This document shows positions 58,628-64,000 of a DNA stretch of 64,000 nt, one piece after another (the stretch's first letter is position 1; the number at the start of each line of letters is the position of its first letter). The DNA comes from Emmonsiellopsis sp. PD_33 (taxonomy: Eukaryota > Ascomycota > Eurotiomycetes > Onygenales > Ajellomycetaceae). Below the pieces are notes generated by a model. The model ran no database searches and was not told where the DNA came from. It worked only from the letters and a program-made list of their open reading frames with translations. The position numbers were made by a program, and so were the translations under genes. Location of the stretch: positions 161,632 to 225,631 of the forward strand of contig JANTQF010000021.1 of assembly GCA_032988165.1 (NCBI GenBank). Direction: 5' to 3'.

Positions 58628-59577
58628 GCTGCGTTGGCTATCGTAAGATTTTTGTCATTTGATATATAGATTCGGGAGTGTGGTGCAGAAAAGAAAGAAA
58701 CGTAGAAAGGCGATAACTACCACTAATTAGTCGTCCCTTGAGCAGGCGAAAATTGATGCAATTCGTATTTTGGAAAAGTAACTATCTGCAGTCTGAGGCG
58801 AATAGCAATTTTGCAAAAATTGCCATCAAGGAAAGGCAACTTGCGCCCGACCATGGCGGAATAAATAGATGTTTCGCGTCCAACCCAAGGAACTTTGGCC
58901 TGAGCAATGAGCCTCTCCCAGCCATCTCTTCCGGGCTACTCATTGGCTCAATGATGCTTCAATTCATACGCATTTATGAATCATGGTTGGTCAAGAAAGC
59001 TGCCAACAAACCAATCCACACTAAAAATAGCCCGGTTGACTGAGGCAGCGCGTTGAGCGGGCGATCCGGCCAATTGAATATATCTGTTTATTCGGCTGTT
59101 CCGTCCCCAGTCCTCCGTAACTCCAATTTTATCCGCGCGCAGGGGTTTTGCCAATCTTCGCTAATAGCGCGCAGCTAAAAAAGTGGTGTGATTTGGAACC
59201 CTGGCGTGACACTGCCACTAGGGAAAGCGGAGCATAATGTGCATAATAAAGTGTTAATTTACGGGGAGTGCAGCTTGGACAAAGGAGGAAGCTAATCCCG
59301 GCAAAATATGGGAATGCGGAGTGCAGTAGGCTATATTAGTGAGGGGAAGCTATTGATTACATAGCCGAGAAAAATACAAGACAAGCAAAAAAGATCTTGA
59401 TTCTGTCTTTATTAAGGGAAATCCATATTCCAACCTCCTTGCGACTTTCCATCGGGAAATATTCCTGAATAGAACAACACTTAGAACGAAGGGAAAGCAT
59501 CGAACAAGAGATGCATGCTGTTGACGAAGTTGCGAGGGGGGTATTTATCAGATATCGTGCTTCGGTACTCCTGGCCC
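58628..59577. other. Convergent 3' region between the monooxygenase and sugar transporter genes
   Basis: No gene is recognised. Both neighbours end towards this stretch. Confidence 0.45.
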
Positions 59578-62083
59578 TCAGGGTGTGCCAGCCGGGGACT
59601 TCTCGGCTTTCGCGATGATAGGTGGTGGCTTCGCGATGTCTTGTCGGAAGATATGGCGTTTAATGAAGTAAGGCAGCCATACGGTCAACTCGTGCGAGAG
59701 GAACTCCTTGGTTGGGACGGAGAAAACCTCTGCGTTTTGTGTCAGCAGAAGACTAGATCAGTTCCAGCAAGACGTCACTTACGGTCAATTTCCTCTAGCG
59801 TGAGCTGCTTAGTCTCTCTCACGAAGCAGAATATCAGAAACCAGGCGATGAGGTTTAGTCCCGCATAGAAACCGACTAAAATGTGGCGTTAGTGGCCAGT
59901 TGGCTTGATGCCTCCATGTAGAACATTACTTACAGGCTCCAGTCGGTGTCATGACGGTTTTCATTCGAGGGAAAGTCAAACTAAGAATACCAGCTAAAGG
60001 AGTGTCAGTGAGTGAAATTTTAGTATTATTGACGCCTGGAATACCTACCAAAGGTGTTGTTAATGCAGACGGCCCAGGCCATGCCTTGCTCTCTCTGGAT
60101 TGTAGGGAACACCTCAGCGGAGTACTGGAAAGCGACCGGCCCTTCGCCCAAAGAATAAGCGATTGTAAAGAGGTAGATGAATCTAGTCAATGAAAACGAT
60201 TAGCTCGGAACTCAACGACGCAAAAGCCCTTGGTGAACTTACAAGACGACTGGCCCAATTTGTTCGCCACGACTACCGTCTGTCTTCAGAAGAGATAGAC
60301 CAGCGGCCAAGAGGAAGATACACATGAGAGGAAAGGTCTTTGTTAAGTAGCTTGTCAGTTATATCCAGTGCTGGCCAGGGTGGAAGTCGAGCAACGTACA
60401 ATCAAAGTCAAGGTTCTTCGGCCCTTGGTATCAATGAGGAACAGAGTAGGGATCGTAGCGACGACTTGGATAGCACCGTAACCCAGAGACGCATACAAAG
60501 CTTCAACGGGGGTGTACCCGACGTCTGTGAAAATAGATGCACTATAGAAAGAAATGACTGCAAGGCGTTAGGTCTGATCGATGGAAGACTGTATTGAGCA
60601 ACTTACTGTTGATACCACACATCTGCTGAGCAATCATGACAGTCGAAGCACCATAGTTGCTTCGTCTGATACGAGGTATAGAGAAACACTCCCACAAACG
60701 GGCGAAATAGCCACCGCCGCTGGAAGTTTTGAGTTCCTCCACGTATAGAACATAGGAGTAGTAGTAATCCCTAGCGCCGATGATAGGATGGTCCCGCAAG
60801 GCATTCATAGATTTGTATCCTTGGGCAAGCCTACCATGCTTCATGAGCCAACGGGGAGACTCTGGACAGAAATAGATGCCAACCATGAGGATAAAGGATG
60901 GAATGAACGCCGACCCCAGTTGGAGACGCCAAGAGATGTCACCAGTATCTTTGACAATGACGTTGGCGCAGAAACCCAAGAAGATACCTGGGGAAGACGT
61001 TTAGCGCAGAACTCAAGATGAGGTAGAAAAAAACAGCTCACCGGCAACAACCCATAGCTGCCAGAACATGACAAGCGCGCCTCGGACTCGAGCAGGGGCC
61101 ATCTCCGCAGAGTAGATGGGCACAGTAGCGTTTTTGGCACCAATACCGATCCCCATGACGAATCGCGCAGCGAATAGTCCCTCCCATGTTTGCGCAAAAC
61201 CGGAACCAATTGGCGTGGCTGTGAGGCACAAAGCGGTGATAAAGATCTCACCTCTTCGGCCGAAATAGTGGTTGAGCGGATCGACGATAAAAGCACCGCT
61301 ATGTTCGAGGTTAATTGCCGAAATTGAAACGAGCAAATGCGCGCTGAAAATATACTTACATGAGACCAGCTGTCAGGAAGATAATGGCATTGATAAGCCC
61401 GACAATCCATTCGTCTCGGCCTTTTCCCGCGATGCCGAGGGCTTCGTGGAACGTGAGATTCGCGCCATTACTACCTGTCATCACATATAATAAGCATCTA
61501 ATTACGGAGTATAATGACTGCGCCCCCCCCCCCCTTACAGTGTGTCCCCTATAGTATAGTGCCTCATGGCTTTCTATATAGGGAGCACTGTAGAGGGGGA
61601 ATCATAGGTGGGGAGGGTACCTGTCTGATCCCATCCTTGAGTGGCAGCTCCGACAGCACAGAGACCAATCGAATACCACAGCATTTTAGGGCCATGCCAC
61701 TTATGGTCTCTCTCGTAAATGAGAGCCGCCCGCTCCTCTTCGGTGAGTTGGGTTATCATCTCGAATCTTTCCGGGTCACGTGCCACCAGAGCAGCGCGAC
61801 CGAAGAGCTCAGCATGCTCTGCCATTCCATTCGACTCAGCCCAAGAACGCGCCTCAGCGGCGGTTTGGTCGGCGGTACCGCGCTATGGCAAAGTTAGCAT
61901 CGATACTCGGTATAATCCCAGAGCAAAGGCGACGAAACTCACAGTCAGAGGGTTCTCGACAATGTTGAGCGCGACCGATTTGCGGCGACCGCCCGGGTTG
62001 GATGCCACATGCTCCAAAGCCTCAGTCGACTTCTCGACCACATCAGAGGTGTCGGCAGGGGTTGGGGCAACCTTTTCGGACAT
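59578..62083 (-). CDS. MFS sugar transporter (sugar porter family)
   Basis: Eleven exons join in phase to 615 aa: 62083-61943, 61882-61621, 61474-61360, 61298-61042, 60987-60607, 60557-60400, 60337-60243, 60182-60049, 59993-59934, 59875-59783, 59729-59578. A cytoplasmic leader of about 130 residues precedes twelve predicted membrane segments. Sugar-porter signatures are present: YFGRRGE after the second segment, CPESPRWLM before the central loop, IDTKGRRTLTL, and an ETKQLTLEEID end in place of the usual PETKG-x-xLEE. The family moves hexoses, disaccharides or polyols with protons; substrate cannot be read here. The long leader (EERAALIYERDHKWHGPKM) resembles a fungal subfamily with a conserved acidic helix before the first segment. 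Confidence 0.9.
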
Positions 62084-64000
62084 GGTGGCTGGTGTGCTAT
62101 CCTGATAGCCTGGGGGAATGAGGGATGACAAAACTGCTTGCCCAGAAGCAAAGGGTGCGAAAGACGTGGGAATCGACGACGAGATGGATGGCGTATTGCT
62201 TTTATATTCTCCACGCCTGTCAAGGCTGCCTGTGGGGCCGTTTCTTGTGGAGGGATTTTGTCGGTGGAATCTTCCTTCCAAGGTTGGGGAAGCTGGGGTG
62301 ATGGCGGCCGTTCTCCACAAATAATGTAACCAAGGCAACCTTGACCGGGTCCGCCAGTGACCAGCAGACCCTACTGTGCAGATCTGAATATGGAGTGGAA
62401 ATAGGGATTCAGGAGCAGCCGGCCAATGACGGCGCAAGTTCCCTGTCCAATTCTCGCAATCTGCCAGTGAGCGGGTGCCAACCAGCCGTCTTGTGGGAAA
62501 GTCGGCAAAAAACTCCATGCCATTGCTGACACTCTGACATCCTGGAAGTTTCTCCACTGCGAGTGCTACAACCCTGCTGGTCGGCGCACACAAAAGGACC
62601 AGCAAGGGTGACCATTGCTGCGTTCAAGATGTACCAACAATGTGGGAAACGCCACACTCCAACCACAAACCAGACCTGGCGAGACCGACAGAGCAGATTC
62701 AGCTCATGGCAAGGGAAAAAAAAACCGCGTATTAAGGCCCCGGATGATTCGCTGTTTGCGGACGACGGGCAGCCCGGGAACTGCGAGCCTTGCAAGCCAA
62801 GAATACACAAGAACATGGACCGCCGCCTTCCTTGCAAAGTATGCGCCAAAACAGCCATTAATGTGGATCTTCATCCCCACAGCAAACTCGAGCCTAGCCT
62901 GATTCGCTACTTTCCCCCAAAGTATGACGTGAAGGCCTTGAGGGCGTATTTTGGTTGCGGGATCGGAGAAATCGGGGAGCAGTGTGGGAAGCACAGCGTC
63001 GATGGGAACAGCCAGATCGACAAGGATGCTGGAAGTATATTTTTACTATTTTATTGTTGTCTGTCGTCTCGTCCGCCATGCAATACATACCGAGCTGAGG
63101 CGGCTGGACAAACTGCCTTGGGATAAAAGGGTTCGTAAGCTGTCCGTGGTGAACCTCGCTAGACCTTGGCAGTCGGGTCATCACCTGGGCAGCTTGCAAG
63201 GTATTCTGAAACTAGACCCCAGACCGTACAGAGTTTCCCTGGAAACCTGGCGCCTTTTAGGCTCTAGCGCAATTCTCTCATCCTTTATAAATTATCATCC
63301 TTTTCCTGGGCGCTCGGCACCACGTTTTGGTCCACCCGAAATTCGAAAATAGTTTAGTGGCTTGTGAGTGGCAGACAAAGCGTGCGAAGACGGCCAGGCT
63401 TGCAGCTCGTCACTTTGGTTGTGCAACGCCCTGTGGTGGCGCGATCTTGGCGCAGGTACCCCTCGCCGAACTATTCGGGACGAAGAGAGGAGGGAGGTTG
63501 GGTGGGCTGATCGCGGATTTCTTGGGCGGAGCGCGCTCGAGATTCCACTTGTTGAGAAGTGAGAAAATCCCGACTGCTTTGCGGAATAACGGGATACTGG
63601 CCAGCGAGTGCTGCGCAACGTTTCTAGTATGATTAGCCTCCCTCACACCCGACTCTGGGCAATCTGAGACTGCGATACTCAGCCTATGGCTTGCTTCTGG
63701 ATGAAGAAACACAACTCCCAACCATGGCAGTTGTTCTCCAGCGCGGAATGCCTTGCACAGGCTTGCTTGTGTCTTCATACAAATCTCGAGGTGAGGTTGG
63801 AGTTGGCGCGAAATAGACGCGTATTAGTCAGCATCACGACTTCCGCATCGTCTTTTTCAACCAATATCTGGATATCTCTCTCTTTAATTATAGAAATATG
63901 GGAAAATATTGAGCAGAAAACACAGTAACGTGACCTCACGTGATATCACATGCACCCCACCAAAAATCTCGGGGGGAGTTGGGGGCAGTAGGGGTGGTAG
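62084..64000. other. 1.9-kb intergenic stretch to the right edge
   Basis: It is the promoter side of the sugar transporter. Overlapping frames of up to 187 codons occur (62563-63126 plus) without family features or splice-supported extension. No gene is called. Confidence 0.4.

Noticed and set aside
62563..63126. Plus-strand frame of 187 codons near the right edge
   Set aside because: It has no recognisable domain, irregular composition, and an equally long overlapping frame on the other strand. There is too little to call it a gene.

Overview
The window looks like nuclear DNA of a filamentous ascomycete, most likely Eurotiales (Aspergillus/Penicillium group). Genes are dense and on both strands. 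Introns are about 50-100 nt with GTAAGT/GTGAGT-type donors and CTAAC/CTAAT branch sites. Recognisable products include PalC, a LaeA-like methyltransferase, Ofd1/Tpa1, a Rad53/Chk2-type kinase, DUR3 and TFIID subunits. Species cannot be named from the sequence alone.

Left end (1-1157): a minus-strand nucleoside-phosphorylase-fold protein of the kind found as the N-terminal domain of fungal NLR-like proteins. It probably continues past the left edge. From 1446 to 19862 lies one Ty1/copia element (311-bp LTRs, 5-bp target duplication caagg). It has been split twice by minus-strand Ty3/gypsy chromoviruses: element 1 at 2159-9570 (297-bp LTRs, duplication aaatc) and element 2 at 13442-19011 (254-bp LTRs, duplication aactg). 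With both guests removed the host is about 5.4 kb, a normal copia length. The island is AT-rich, I found no CpG between about 1520 and 20020, and all three coding regions are broken by stops. This is a repeat-induced point mutation (RIP)-like signature.

From 20300 on the DNA is ordinary. In order: HAD phosphatase (-), a broken WD40 fragment, Ofd1/Tpa1 dioxygenase (-), a proline-rich unknown (+), an F-box protein (-), a head-to-head pair TAF7 (-) and TAF3-like (+), palC (+), complex I 12-kDa subunit (-), MNN10-type mannosyltransferase (-), LaeA-like methyltransferase (-), a DUF3716-like zinc protein (-), a secreted unknown (-), an FHA-domain checkpoint kinase (-), DUR3 urea transporter (-), a divergent flavin-dependent luciferase-like monooxygenase (+), and an MFS sugar transporter (-).

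Most genes are unlinked housekeeping or signalling functions. Two arrangements look meaningful. TAF7 and TAF3-like share a 416-bp promoter region. DUR3 and the monooxygenase share a 1-kb promoter region, with a sugar transporter next door, suggesting a small nutrient-scavenging group. Exon coordinates were placed by hand from splice motifs and checked for phase; no RNA evidence was available. I saw no rRNA, tRNA or CRISPR array.
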